Assembly: GCA_031284185.1 (NCBI GenBank)
Contig: JAITAJ010000256.1
Span: 1-6,020 of the forward strand
Direction: 5' to 3'
DNA from: Accumulibacter sp.
Lineage (GTDB): Bacteria; Pseudomonadota; Gammaproteobacteria; Burkholderiales; Rhodocyclaceae
DNA: 6,020 nt
Part shown: piece after piece, positions 1-6,020 of the stretch
How positions within the stretch are numbered: position 1 is the stretch's first letter
Layout: every line of letters starts with the position of its first letter
Program-made: the position numbers and the translations under genes
Notes under the pieces: generated by a model
Seen by the model: the letters and a program-made list of their open reading frames with translations, nothing else
Told to the model about the DNA's origin: nothing
The model's database searches: none

Positions 1-1091
1 CTCGGGTGCCCCCGCAGGGTGAAGACGTGCCCCGGCAGGAGCCCCCGCAGTTGGCCCGCGCCCCGCGCCCGGTGCCCCGGACTTCTCAGACTCTCCATGC
101 GCAGACGCGCGAGACGCCCACCTTCTTCTTCCGGATGGTTGCTTTCCTGCCCCGGCCCGGCCTTCGGTTGCGCGTAGTGACTGCCGCCGCTCGTCGCCGC
201 GTGCCACTCGTAGATTTCTTCACCACCATGCGCGGTGGGCCGCGGGTCGTCCTGCCTCGTCTCCAGTTCGGATTTGGGACGGGTGTAGTCGTAGTCCCGC
301 GTGACGTAGCGCCCCGGTACGATCCGCCGCGCCGCAACGAAGGCGTGAATGTATTCTTCGTCGATCTTGTCACCCAGCGCGTGAAACGGGATATCCCAGT
401 AGGCCGCGCTGCGGTTCTTTTGATAGGCGCTCATCTCGTCGATCAGCACCAGCCGGTGCGCGCCGTCCCGGTGCTCGAAGTACCATTGAATCCCCCATTC
501 TTCACACAGACGGCAGAAGAAAACGTAGTCGGTTTCGTCGTATTGCGTCTGGTAATCGCGCCTGGGGTAGCTTCCGGTCAGGCGCTTCTCCACCGGATAG
601 CCGTAGTCCGAGAGGAGCGCGTCCAGGAGTTCGACGACCGTCACGTCCTGGTAGATCTTGCAGTCGCTCGTCAGCGTCGCCAGATGCAGCCAGGGCTTCA
701 GGGTGATCCGGTAGAAGACGTGCCGCCCTTCTTCCCGCAAGAAACACGCTTCCGCGATCAGCCCGTTGATCTCCCGTATCCCCGCTCCTCGCCCGCTTTC
801 TCCACCGCTCTGTCCAGCTCCGCTTCCCGCCGCGAAGCCCGATCCTTCCAGTTCTATCTCCAGACGCGCTTCCTGCCCGATCCAGCCGTCCAGATCGATG
901 TCCGCCGCTTCGCCAGGAACGAAATCCCGGTCCTCCGGCGTCTTCAGAATGACGTCGTAGCCAAATAGCTCGCCTATCCCTTCCTTCCCTTCTACCTTCA
1001 CCGCCACCAGGCCCGGCCGCCCACGATGCTGGGGACTGACCGGGCTTTCTATCGTCAAGGTACGTGAAGCATCAAAAACCATGGAAACCAT
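1..1091 (-). CDS. vgrG: Type VI secretion spike protein VgrG (TssI), N-terminal part, cut by the window edge
   Basis: VgrG trimerises into the puncturing spike at the tip of the Hcp tube, carries or recruits effectors, and leaves the cell when the T6SS sheath contracts. The 363 visible codons correspond to the gp27-like half of the family. They begin with SRTLTIESP (residues 9-17), followed by the core signature around REINGLIAEACFLREEGRH (106-124), KPWLHLATLTSDCKIYQD (132-149) and DYQTQYDETDYVFFCRL (179-195), then EEWGIQWYFEHRDGAHRL (197-214). The gp5-like OB fold, beta-helix needle and any C-terminal effector lie beyond position 1; family members usually run to 700 residues or more. I chose the ATG at 1089-1091 because AGAAGGA (1098-1104) lies 6 nt upstream. 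A second in-frame ATG at 1080-1082 is too far from that site, and the frame is closed upstream by TGA at 1137-1139. A Gly/Ser-rich insert spans residues 83-104. The family call is firm; the symbol's number is not determinable. Confidence 0.96.
   Translation of the reverse strand, partial: MVSMVFDASRTLTIESPVSPQHRGRPGLVAVKVEGKEGIGELFGYDVILKTPEDRDFVPGEAADIDLDGWIGQEARLEIELEGSGFAAGSGAGQSGGESGRGAGIREINGLIAEACFLREEGRHVFYRITLKPWLHLATLTSDCKIYQDVTVVELLDALLSDYGYPVEKRLTGSYPRRDYQTQYDETDYVFFCRLCEEWGIQWYFEHRDGAHRLVLIDEMSAYQKNRSAAYWDIPFHALGDKIDEEYIHAFVAARRIVPGRYVTRDYDYTRPKSELETRQDDPRPTAHGGEEIYEWHAATSGGSHYAQPKAGPGQESNHPEEEGGRLARLRMESLRSPGHRARGAGQLRGLLPGHVFTLRGHP
780..845 (-). other. Gly/Ser-rich insert inside the VgrG N-terminal domain
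   Basis: Residues 83-104 are almost entirely Gly, Ala, Ser, Gln and Glu, for example GSGFAAGSGAGQSGG. They sit between the strand ending RLEIELE and the conserved REINGLI strand. In a gp27-like fold this is a loop between beta strands, so the insert is probably a flexible surface loop. VgrG proteins vary in length at this point; whether this length is unusual cannot be judged without an alignment. Confidence 0.6.
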
Positions 1092-1097
1092 CAAAGT

Positions 1098-1104
1098 TCC
1101 TTCT
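1098..1104 (-). promoter_or_regulatory. Ribosome binding site of vgrG
   Basis: On the minus strand this reads AGAAGGA, with a 6-nt spacer to the ATG at 1089-1091. The site decides between two in-frame ATGs nine bases apart in favour of the upstream one, which adds the residues MVS before the second methionine. Confidence 0.75.
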
Positions 1105-1169
1105 CGATTGAGCTTCTTGAAAAAGTCAGTACGATCTCATGATTCGCCACTGTAGAAGATAAAACTGCA

Positions 1170-1199
1170 ACTATGCCCCCCCCCCCCCTGTATGCCCAA
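1170..1199 (-). promoter_or_regulatory. Candidate vgrG promoter whose spacer contains the poly-G tract
   Basis: Read leftward, a -35-like TTGGGC (1194-1199, 3 of 6 to TTGACA) is followed by an 18-bp spacer made mostly of the 13-G run. A -10-like CATAGT (1170-1175, 4 of 6 to TATAAT) comes next. Transcription would start near 1163, leaving an untranslated leader of about 70 nt before the vgrG ATG at 1091. Loss of one G would give the optimal 17-bp spacing, while gain of bases would weaken the promoter. Both hexamers are weak matches, so an activator or a different promoter is possible. Confidence 0.3.
1176..1188. repeat. Homopolymer of 13 C on the plus strand (poly-G on the vgrG strand)
   Basis: Thirteen consecutive C residues occupy these positions in an otherwise A+T-rich intergenic stretch. 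G/C runs of this length are prone to slipped-strand mispairing, and in several bacteria they act as phase-variation switches when placed in promoters (Bordetella fimbrial genes and Neisseria outer-membrane protein genes are classical cases). The tract lies about 90 bp upstream of the vgrG start and about 250 bp upstream of tssL. The exact count is also the kind of value that sequencing often gets wrong. Confidence 0.95.
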
Positions 1200-1394
1200 T
1201 CATTCGCGGCTCTTTGCGCCTGGCAATGGCCTTGGGCCTTGGCGACGGGCCGATGCCGTATACTCTTGCGCAAAAGTAAGAAAAAGTCTCATGATCGCCT
1301 GAAACCATGAAAATCTTCACGTTTTTCGCCAAAAATAGTTTTGCAAGAGACTCTGATGCTACCATTTTCGATTCCGAATAGACGCGCTCTGGAC

Positions 1395-1412
1395 ACGCCA
1401 TGCTTATGGCGT
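1395..1412 (+). promoter_or_regulatory. Perfect 7-bp inverted repeat in the tssL leader
   Basis: ACGCCAT (1395-1401) and ATGGCGT (1406-1412) are exact reverse complements separated by GCTT. The centre lies about 38 bp before the tssL ATG. It could act as a DNA operator or as a small RNA hairpin in the tssL leader. No U-run follows, so it is not a terminator. It overlaps a six-codon open frame (ATG at 1400, stop TGA at 1418-1420) that is in frame with tssL but ends before it. Confidence 0.45.
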
Positions 1413-1441
1413 CAAGATGAAGTCCCTCCAGAAAGATATTT

Positions 1442-2770
1442 ATGACACTTCCGAATACTGACCCTGTTGTTTTCAATGGGTCAAGTCAAGAAGACGCCAA
1501 GAACGCGCGCGTTCCCCGGGAGCCCTTGCCGGATTCATTGACTTTGCCGCCAGGCGTCGATCTTGCCAGCCGATTGGAAAAGGTCAAAGCGGCGCAAAAC
1601 CCCTTGCTCGAAGCGGCCAAGCCGCTCCTGCTCGCCATCGCGCAAACGCCAAAGGATTTGCCCGGTACGGTCAGCGTTGATGCCTGGTATGAGTTATTGG
1701 CGCAGGAAGTCAATGCCTTCACCCAGATTTGTTCCAAGGCCAACATTCGGCGCGAGCATGCCGTGACGGCCAGCTTCTGCCTGACGACCGCGCTGGACGA
1801 AGCGGCCAACGGCACGCCCTGGGGAGGGACCCGCGACATCGAGCAGGCGGGCATCTGGGCCGGGCAGCAGCTGGCTTCGCGCTTTCATGGCGACGTGCAG
1901 GGCGGCAAGAAGTTTTTCCTCCTGGTGGGCCGCCTGTCCGCGCGCGCCGAGGAACATCTGGATTTGCTGGAAGTCATGTATTACATCCTCGGACTGGGAT
2001 TCGAGGGCCAGTACGGCGCCATCATCAATGGATCCCGGGAACTGGAAACGATTCGCCATCGCCTGCTCGCGCTCATCTGTGCCGCGCGCGGCGCGGTTCC
2101 CCGCGAACTCTCTTCGCATTGGCAGGGAGAGACGCCCGAGCGGAGTAAATTCTGGCGGGATATTCCGGTATGGATAAGCGCATGCTTCTTTGGCCTGATC
2201 GTTTTCGCGCTGTTTTGTTGGTACAAATACCATCTGCTCGAACAAGGCGCGATCGTGGAAGAAAAGATTGCCGCCATTGAAAAACTGGCGCCGTCGCCCG
2301 TCCGCGCGCTGCGTCTTTCCGAATTGCTGAGAGAAGAAATCGCGCAAGGCAAGGTATTCGTCGATGAGGACGACTTCCACAGCGCGGTGACATTCAACGG
2401 AGATGACATGTTCGTCAGCGGGAGAGTGCAAGTCAATTCGGGCATCCTGCCGCTGCTCGATCGCGTCGCGGCGGAAATCGGCAAGGTGTCCGGCGCGGTC
2501 CAGGTCATCGGACATTCGGACGACCGTCCCGTCAAGGTGGCTCGGTTTCCCGACAACCAGGCGCTCTCCAGGGCGCGCGCCGACAACGTGGCCAAGGCGC
2601 TCGAAGCGCGGGGCGTCGCGTCTGCCCGGATCGAGACTCTTGGCAAGGCCGACAGCGAACCCATCGCCGACAACGCGACGGCTGCCGGCCGCGCCAGGAA
2701 CCGCCGGGTACAGATCGTCGTCCAGCAGTCGCCGGGCGCCGCTCTTCCCACGGCAGCCGCGCCCCGGTAG
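1442..2770 (+). CDS. tssL: Type VI secretion membrane-complex protein TssL (DotU family) with C-terminal OmpA-like peptidoglycan-binding domain
   Basis: TssL is an inner-membrane subunit that, with TssM and TssJ, forms the T6SS trans-envelope complex and contacts the baseplate from the cytoplasm. The 442 residues divide into a Pro-rich start (1-45), a DotU domain (about 50-225), one membrane helix (about 241-261), a linker, and an OmpA-like domain (about 315-428). DotU hallmarks are NPLLEAAKPLL (53-63), ALDEAANGTPWG (117-128), RFHGDVQGGKKFF (147-159) and LGLGFEGQYG (183-192). In the OmpA domain, D360 (GHSDD) and R379 (LSRARA) match the pair that binds diaminopimelate in this family, and GRARNRRVQI (416-425) closes the domain. 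This fused form makes a separate TagL-type anchor unnecessary. The start at 1442 is forced: the frame is closed by TGA at 1418-1420 and only a weak GAAAG (1431-1435) precedes the ATG. It is the first gene of the rightward unit; tssJ and tssK are not upstream. Confidence 0.96.
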   Translation: MTLPNTDPVVFNGSSQEDAKNARVPREPLPDSLTLPPGVDLASRLEKVKAAQNPLLEAAKPLLLAIAQTPKDLPGTVSVDAWYELLAQEVNAFTQICSKANIRREHAVTASFCLTTALDEAANGTPWGGTRDIEQAGIWAGQQLASRFHGDVQGGKKFFLLVGRLSARAEEHLDLLEVMYYILGLGFEGQYGAIINGSRELETIRHRLLALICAARGAVPRELSSHWQGETPERSKFWRDIPVWISACFFGLIVFALFCWYKYHLLEQGAIVEEKIAAIEKLAPSPVRALRLSELLREEIAQGKVFVDEDDFHSAVTFNGDDMFVSGRVQVNSGILPLLDRVAAEIGKVSGAVQVIGHSDDRPVKVARFPDNQALSRARADNVAKALEARGVASARIETLGKADSEPIADNATAAGRARNRRVQIVVQQSPGAALPTAAAPR

Positions 2771-2778
2771 TCCCGATC

Positions 2779-2784
2779 GAGGAA
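2779..2784 (+). promoter_or_regulatory. Ribosome binding site of tssM
   Basis: GAGGAA lies in the 19-bp gap after the tssL stop, 5 nt before the ATG at 2790. It fixes the tssM start and supports efficient reinitiation within a tssL-tssM transcript. Confidence 0.8.
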
Positions 2785-2789
2785 TCGAC

Positions 2790-5700
2790 ATGTTCCGCAA
2801 ATTTCTCTCCGCATTGTTTTCCCGCCAGACGCTGCTCATTCTGGCGTTCATCGTCCTGGGCGCAGTCATCTGGTTTCTGGGGCCGATGTCATCGTTCGGC
2901 GGTCTATATCCTTTCGCCTCGCTGGGCGCGCGCATTACGGCGCTCCTGTTCCTGGCCGCGCTCCTGCTGTTCATCCTGTTCCGCTGGCCGGTCGTCATTC
3001 TGGGCGCCGTGGCCTCATGTCTGCTGTTCTGGTTTCTCGGCCCCCTGTTGGCCATCGGCAATCATTCCCCCTTCGCCTCGATCGGAGCAAGAATCGGCGT
3101 CATCGTCTTCTTCCTTTTCTGCTGCCTCGCTTACGGACTCTATCGTTTGTGGGTCAAACTGCGCAATGACGAAGAACTGTTGAACAAGTTCTTGCGCAAG
3201 TCGGAGAAAGAGGCCAGGAAAGACGCCGACCAGCAGGCGCGGGAAAACCTGAAGGCCGTTGGCGGCATCGTCGGGCGCGCCGTCGCGCAACTGCGGCAGA
3301 TGCACGCCGGGGGCGGGCTGTTTTGGCGTTTGTTTGAAAGCAAGCGCTATCTTTACGAACTGCCCTGGTACATGGTGATCGGCAATCCCGGCGCGGGGAA
3401 GACGACGGCGATTCTCAATTCCGGCCTGAAGTTTCCCCTGGCCGAGCAGATGGGCCGGGCCTTCCAGTCGCTGGGCAAACCGGGCGCGTTTGCCGGGGAA
3501 GGCGGCACCAAGCATTGCGACTGGTGGTTTACCAGCGAAGCCGTCATGATCGATACGGCGGGGCGATATACCACGCAGGATTCCGCGCCGCGGATCGACT
3601 CCGCCGAATGGTTCGGATTCCTTGACCTCTTGCGCAAGTATCGCGCCCAGGCCCCGATCAATGGCGCCGTGCTCGTACTCGATGCCGCCGATCTGGCGGA
3701 TCAGGACAAAAGCGTCCGCAGGACGCATGCCAGCCATTTGCGCGAGCGCCTGTTGCAGCTTCGCCAGAAGCTGGGCATCCGCTTTCCGGTATACGTCATC
3801 GTCACCAAGATGGATCTGCTCGAAGGGTTCGAGCCGTATTTCGGCTATCTCACCAGCGAGAGCCGTTCCCAGGTCTGGGGATTCACGCTGCCGTATCGCC
3901 ATTCCCGGCAAAAAACCCGCTTTCCGACGGAAACGCCGCCGGACCTGGCAGCGCAACTGGAAGGGCATCTTTCCGCATTGGCCGAACGGCTCGATGCCGG
4001 CCTGGCGCTGCGTTTACAGGAGGAACCCGATCTGGAGCGCCGCCGCGCGCTCTATGCGCTTCCGCAGGAATTCGCCAGTCTGGGACAGACCCTCGCGCCC
4101 TTCCTGGAAGAAATCTTCCTGGATTCTCCTTACGACGCCACCCAGTTGCACAACACCTTGCGCGGCGTGTATTTCACGAGCGGCTTGCAGACGGACGCCA
4201 TTTTGCATGCCGATCCGCGTACCATCTTGCAACGGCTGTGGCATGCCCTGCGCGGGCAGGAAAAGAAAATGGACGCAAGCAGCGCGCCATTGGCCGAAGA
4301 AACGGCGGAACGGGAAGAAGACTCTTCCGCGCGCCGCATTGCCGCGCCGCCTCGCGCGCCGCAGACCGTCACGGGAAACCGGGGGTATTTCCTGGCGGAA
4401 TTGTTTTCCCGCGTCATTTTTCCGGAAGCCTCGCTGGTCCGCCTCAACTTGAAAAGGGAGGCGCGCTTTCGCACTTTGCAACTGCTGGGGCATGCGCTCG
4501 TGGCGGGGCTGGCGATCGGCTCGATCGCGGTCCTGTCCGCATCCTTCGATCACAACGCGGCGTATCTTGAAACGGTGTCCGGCCAGGCAGAGAGGCTGTA
4601 CGGGAGACTGCTGACCCTGTTCGGCCAGCCCGCCGCGTCGCAGGAAAAGGATATTCCCGGCGTCCTGGACGCCGCGCGGGATTTGCCGCGGTTCAGGGAA
4701 CTCGACCTCTCCAGCCCGCCGCTTGCCTTCCGCTACGGTCTCTACGCGCCGCCGCCCATCATCGACGAATCGGCGGAAGCCTATGCCGGCCTGCAAGACA
4801 AGCTGCTCCTGCCCTACGTGATCCGCCGCCTGGAATCCGCGCTGCGGGAAGCGGTTCGCGCTTCCGACGAAAAACTGGCGTATGACACGCTGCGGGTTTA
4901 CCTGCAACTGCACGACAAGCCGCGATACGAGGCGGAGGACGTCCGCGCGTGGCTGCGGAAGGATTGGGAAAACCCGGTCCATGCCAATGAATTCACCCGC
5001 CGGATCTTCGTCGTGGAACACCTCGACCGCTTGTTCTCCGGAAATCGGGAGGCGCAATCGCCGTCCCCGATCGATGCCTCCCTGGTGCGGCAGGCGCGCG
5101 CGTTCCTGGACGCCAAGCCGTCTCCCCAGCGACTCTATGAACGCGCCAAGACGGAGATGTCCAGGGAAGCCCCGACCGATTTCACCCTGATCCAAGCGAT
5201 CGGCCCCCAGGCGGGAACGGTATTCGTCCGCGCATCGGGCGCGCCGCTGGAGCAGGGCGTTCCCGGTCTGTTCACCTTCGACGGATACCGCCAGTCGTTC
5301 GACAGGCGGCTGGGGGAATTCATCGGCGCCGCGCGGGAAGATGACGAGTGGGTCATGGGGCACCGGAAGGCCGGTCTTGTCGAGGCCAGGGAAAAACCCG
5401 TGAGCGACGTCCGCTCGTCCAGTCTGCGATCCTACCTGACGGACGACACGCTGACGCAGGATTTGCGGCGCCGCTACCTGAGCGAATACGTCGAGCAATG
5501 GGATGCCTTTCTGGAAGACATCCGCCCGGTGACGGGCACGTCCCTGGGCTTCGATCTTACCGTCGTGCAGAAGCTCGCGGCGCCGGACTCGCCGCTGGCG
5601 CGGCTGGCCCGCGCGGCCGCCCGGGAAACGACCTTGTCGCGGGAAATCGTGCGCTACGATCCGGACAAGGGCGCATTGGAAAAAACCGTGGAGACCCTCG

Positions 5701-6020
5701 AAAGACAAACCCGCGACATCGGCCGGGATATGGGGGGACTGCGCGCGCAGGCGCGCATGGAGCGTGAAATCGTGGACAACCATTTCGCGGCCTTGCGCGA
5801 AATCGTTACCGGGCAGCCGGATCCCGGCGTCCAGATGACGGTGCGGGGAAGCCAGGGAAGCGCCGCCCCCGCTTCCGCCACCGGCATGGGCGGCATCGTC
5901 AATCTGAGCAAGGTCATCGGCATGATCAACGAGTTTCACAACCAGTTGTTCATGGCGGACGTCGCGCTCAACACGAATACCGTGCCGCCCAATGCCCAGG
6001 CCGCCGCGACGAAATTGAAA
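2790..6020 (+). CDS. tssM: Type VI secretion membrane-complex protein TssM (IcmF-like), cut by the right window edge
   Basis: TssM is the large inner-membrane subunit that binds TssL in the membrane and TssJ in the periplasm. Of the usual 1150-1300 residues, 1077 are visible with no stop, so the TssJ-binding C-terminus is missing. Helices lie near residues 15-31, 49-64, 67-84 and 102-121, followed by a cytoplasmic NTPase domain. This domain has a complete Walker A, GNPGAGKTT (198-206), a Walker B/G3 motif VMIDTAGRY (252-260) and a TKMD guanine-type motif (339-342). A charged, low-complexity linker (about 489-528) leads to RVIFPEASL (541-549), then a further helix (about 564-584). The remainder is periplasmic, with the family motif VPGLFTFDGY (824-833) and VDNHFAAL (995-1002). 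The nucleotide-binding motifs look intact, which is not so in every TssM. The odd point is four N-terminal helices instead of the usual two, made by a tandem duplication. It is co-oriented with tssL and 19 bp downstream of it. Confidence 0.96.
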   Translation, partial: MFRKFLSALFSRQTLLILAFIVLGAVIWFLGPMSSFGGLYPFASLGARITALLFLAALLLFILFRWPVVILGAVASCLLFWFLGPLLAIGNHSPFASIGARIGVIVFFLFCCLAYGLYRLWVKLRNDEELLNKFLRKSEKEARKDADQQARENLKAVGGIVGRAVAQLRQMHAGGGLFWRLFESKRYLYELPWYMVIGNPGAGKTTAILNSGLKFPLAEQMGRAFQSLGKPGAFAGEGGTKHCDWWFTSEAVMIDTAGRYTTQDSAPRIDSAEWFGFLDLLRKYRAQAPINGAVLVLDAADLADQDKSVRRTHASHLRERLLQLRQKLGIRFPVYVIVTKMDLLEGFEPYFGYLTSESRSQVWGFTLPYRHSRQKTRFPTETPPDLAAQLEGHLSALAERLDAGLALRLQEEPDLERRRALYALPQEFASLGQTLAPFLEEIFLDSPYDATQLHNTLRGVYFTSGLQTDAILHADPRTILQRLWHALRGQEKKMDASSAPLAEETAEREEDSSARRIAAPPRAPQTVTGNRGYFLAELFSRVIFPEASLVRLNLKREARFRTLQLLGHALVAGLAIGSIAVLSASFDHNAAYLETVSGQAERLYGRLLTLFGQPAASQEKDIPGVLDAARDLPRFRELDLSSPPLAFRYGLYAPPPIIDESAEAYAGLQDKLLLPYVIRRLESALREAVRASDEKLAYDTLRVYLQLHDKPRYEAEDVRAWLRKDWENPVHANEFTRRIFVVEHLDRLFSGNREAQSPSPIDASLVRQARAFLDAKPSPQRLYERAKTEMSREAPTDFTLIQAIGPQAGTVFVRASGAPLEQGVPGLFTFDGYRQSFDRRLGEFIGAAREDDEWVMGHRKAGLVEAREKPVSDVRSSSLRSYLTDDTLTQDLRRRYLSEYVEQWDAFLEDIRPVTGTSLGFDLTVVQKLAAPDSPLARLARAAARETTLSREIVRYDPDKGALEKTVETLERQTRDIGRDMGGLRAQARMEREIVDNHFAALREIVTGQPDPGVQMTVRGSQGSAAPASATGMGGIVNLSKVIGMINEFHNQLFMADVALNTNTVPPNAQAAATKLK
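2871..3095 (+). repeat. Tandem duplication of the transmembrane hairpin within TssM
   Basis: Residues 28-49 (WFLGP ... PFASLGARI) and 81-102 (WFLGP ... PFASIGARI) match at 14 of 22 positions with an exact 53-residue offset and no gaps. Each copy is flanked by hydrophobic helices, so the unit repeated is one helix-loop-helix hairpin. At the DNA level the copies share only short identical stretches, such as TTCGCCTCG, so the duplication is not recent or has been diversified. Confidence 0.8.

Larger units (their letters stand above)
1120..1299. repeat. Degenerate direct repeat flanking the poly-C tract
   Basis: AAAAAGT, a 9-nt gap and CTCATGATTCGCC occur at 1120-1148. AAAAAGT joined directly to CTCATGATCGCC occurs at 1281-1299. 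The shared core includes the palindrome TCATGA (1137-1142 and 1289-1294). The two copies lie on either side of the poly-C tract. They could be paired binding sites for a regulator of the divergent promoters, but with only two imperfect copies chance is not excluded. Confidence 0.3.
1092..1441. other. Divergent intergenic region between vgrG and tssL
   Basis: These 350 bases separate the start codons of two divergent genes, so they must hold the promoters of both vgrG (leftward) and the tssL-tssM unit (rightward). The stretch is clearly more A+T-rich than the flanking genes. It contains a 13-C homopolymer (1176-1188), an inverted repeat (1395-1412) and a degenerate direct repeat (1120-1148 and 1281-1299). 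A rightward -10-like hexamer TATACT lies at 1259-1264 (5 of 6 to the sigma-70 consensus), but it has no convincing -35 at the right distance. I see no convincing sigma-54 site. Small open frames on the minus strand cross the region, but nothing supports them as genes. Confidence 0.85.

Noticed and set aside
6..968. Plus-strand open frame of 320 codons opposite vgrG
   Set aside because: It is the antisense shadow of vgrG. Its product is Arg/Pro/Val-rich with no recognisable motif, whereas the minus strand encodes a clear VgrG.
1219..1235. Sigma-54-like element reading CTGGCAATGGCCTTGGG
   Set aside because: The -24 part matches, but the essential GC of the -12 element is GG. A second candidate at 1390-1403 has GG and GC only 9 bp apart instead of 10.
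1341..1369. Possible rightward sigma-70 promoter with TTGCAA (1341-1346) and CATTTT or TACCAT as -10
   Set aside because: The -10 choices match poorly or have wrong spacing (13 or 16 bp), so it is not distinguishable from chance in A+T-rich DNA.
1171..1476. Minus-strand frame of up to 101 codons ending at the poly-G tract; one extra G would fuse it to a second frame that ends in a TGA overlapping the vgrG ATG (TGATG at 1089-1093)
   Set aside because: The longest version needs a TTG start inside tssL, and the first ATG (1399-1401) has no Shine-Dalgarno sequence. The product resembles no family I know. The arrangement is intriguing as a translational phase switch, but the region is better explained as promoter DNA.
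1694..3061. Long minus-strand frames opposite tssL (including one of 455 codons)
   Set aside because: They are shadows created by the GC-rich third codon positions of tssL. The plus strand has clear DotU and OmpA motifs, and the antisense products are Arg-rich without domains.
3622..4452. Plus-strand frame of 276 codons inside tssM in another phase
   Set aside because: The product is rich in Arg, Pro, Cys and Trp, typical of out-of-frame reading, and it overlaps the conserved NTPase domain of TssM.
3015..5939. Long minus-strand frames opposite tssM (317 and 641 codons)
   Set aside because: They are antisense to a gene with intact Walker motifs and family signatures, have no supporting motif of their own, and arise from codon bias.

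Overview
The window is part of a type VI secretion system (T6SS) locus from a moderately GC-rich proteobacterium. The VgrG wording and the TssL form with a built-in OmpA domain look most like Betaproteobacteria of the order Burkholderiales (Bordetella/Achromobacter/Burkholderia-like). That placement is an inference from protein flavour, not a database result, and I cannot name a genus.

Layout: (1) Positions 1-1091, minus strand, hold the first 363 codons of a vgrG (tssI) gene whose 3' part lies beyond the left edge. (2) Positions 1092-1441 are a 350-bp divergent intergenic region, visibly richer in A+T than its neighbours. It carries a run of 13 C (1176-1188), a 7-bp hairpin/operator-like inverted repeat (1395-1412) and a partly repeated motif. 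(3) Positions 1442-2770, plus strand, hold complete tssL: a cytoplasmic DotU domain, one membrane helix and a periplasmic OmpA-like peptidoglycan-binding domain. (4) Positions 2790-6020, plus strand, hold tssM (IcmF-like), open at the right edge with 1077 codons visible. tssL and tssM are 19 bp apart and almost certainly share a transcript.

How they work together: TssL and TssM, with the lipoprotein TssJ (not seen here), form the envelope-spanning membrane complex on which the baseplate docks. The OmpA domain of TssL should tie this complex to the cell wall. VgrG is the trimeric spike at the tip of the ejected Hcp tube. The shared intergenic region can therefore coordinate spike and membrane-complex expression.

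The genes themselves are known families. Two observations deserve a second look. First, the 13-nt G/C homopolymer lies between a -35-like and a -10-like element pointing at vgrG, the arrangement that gives phase-variable promoters in other bacteria. Second, TssM has its N-terminal transmembrane hairpin duplicated in tandem with an exact 53-residue period. No RNA gene, insertion sequence, CRISPR array or clear terminator was seen.
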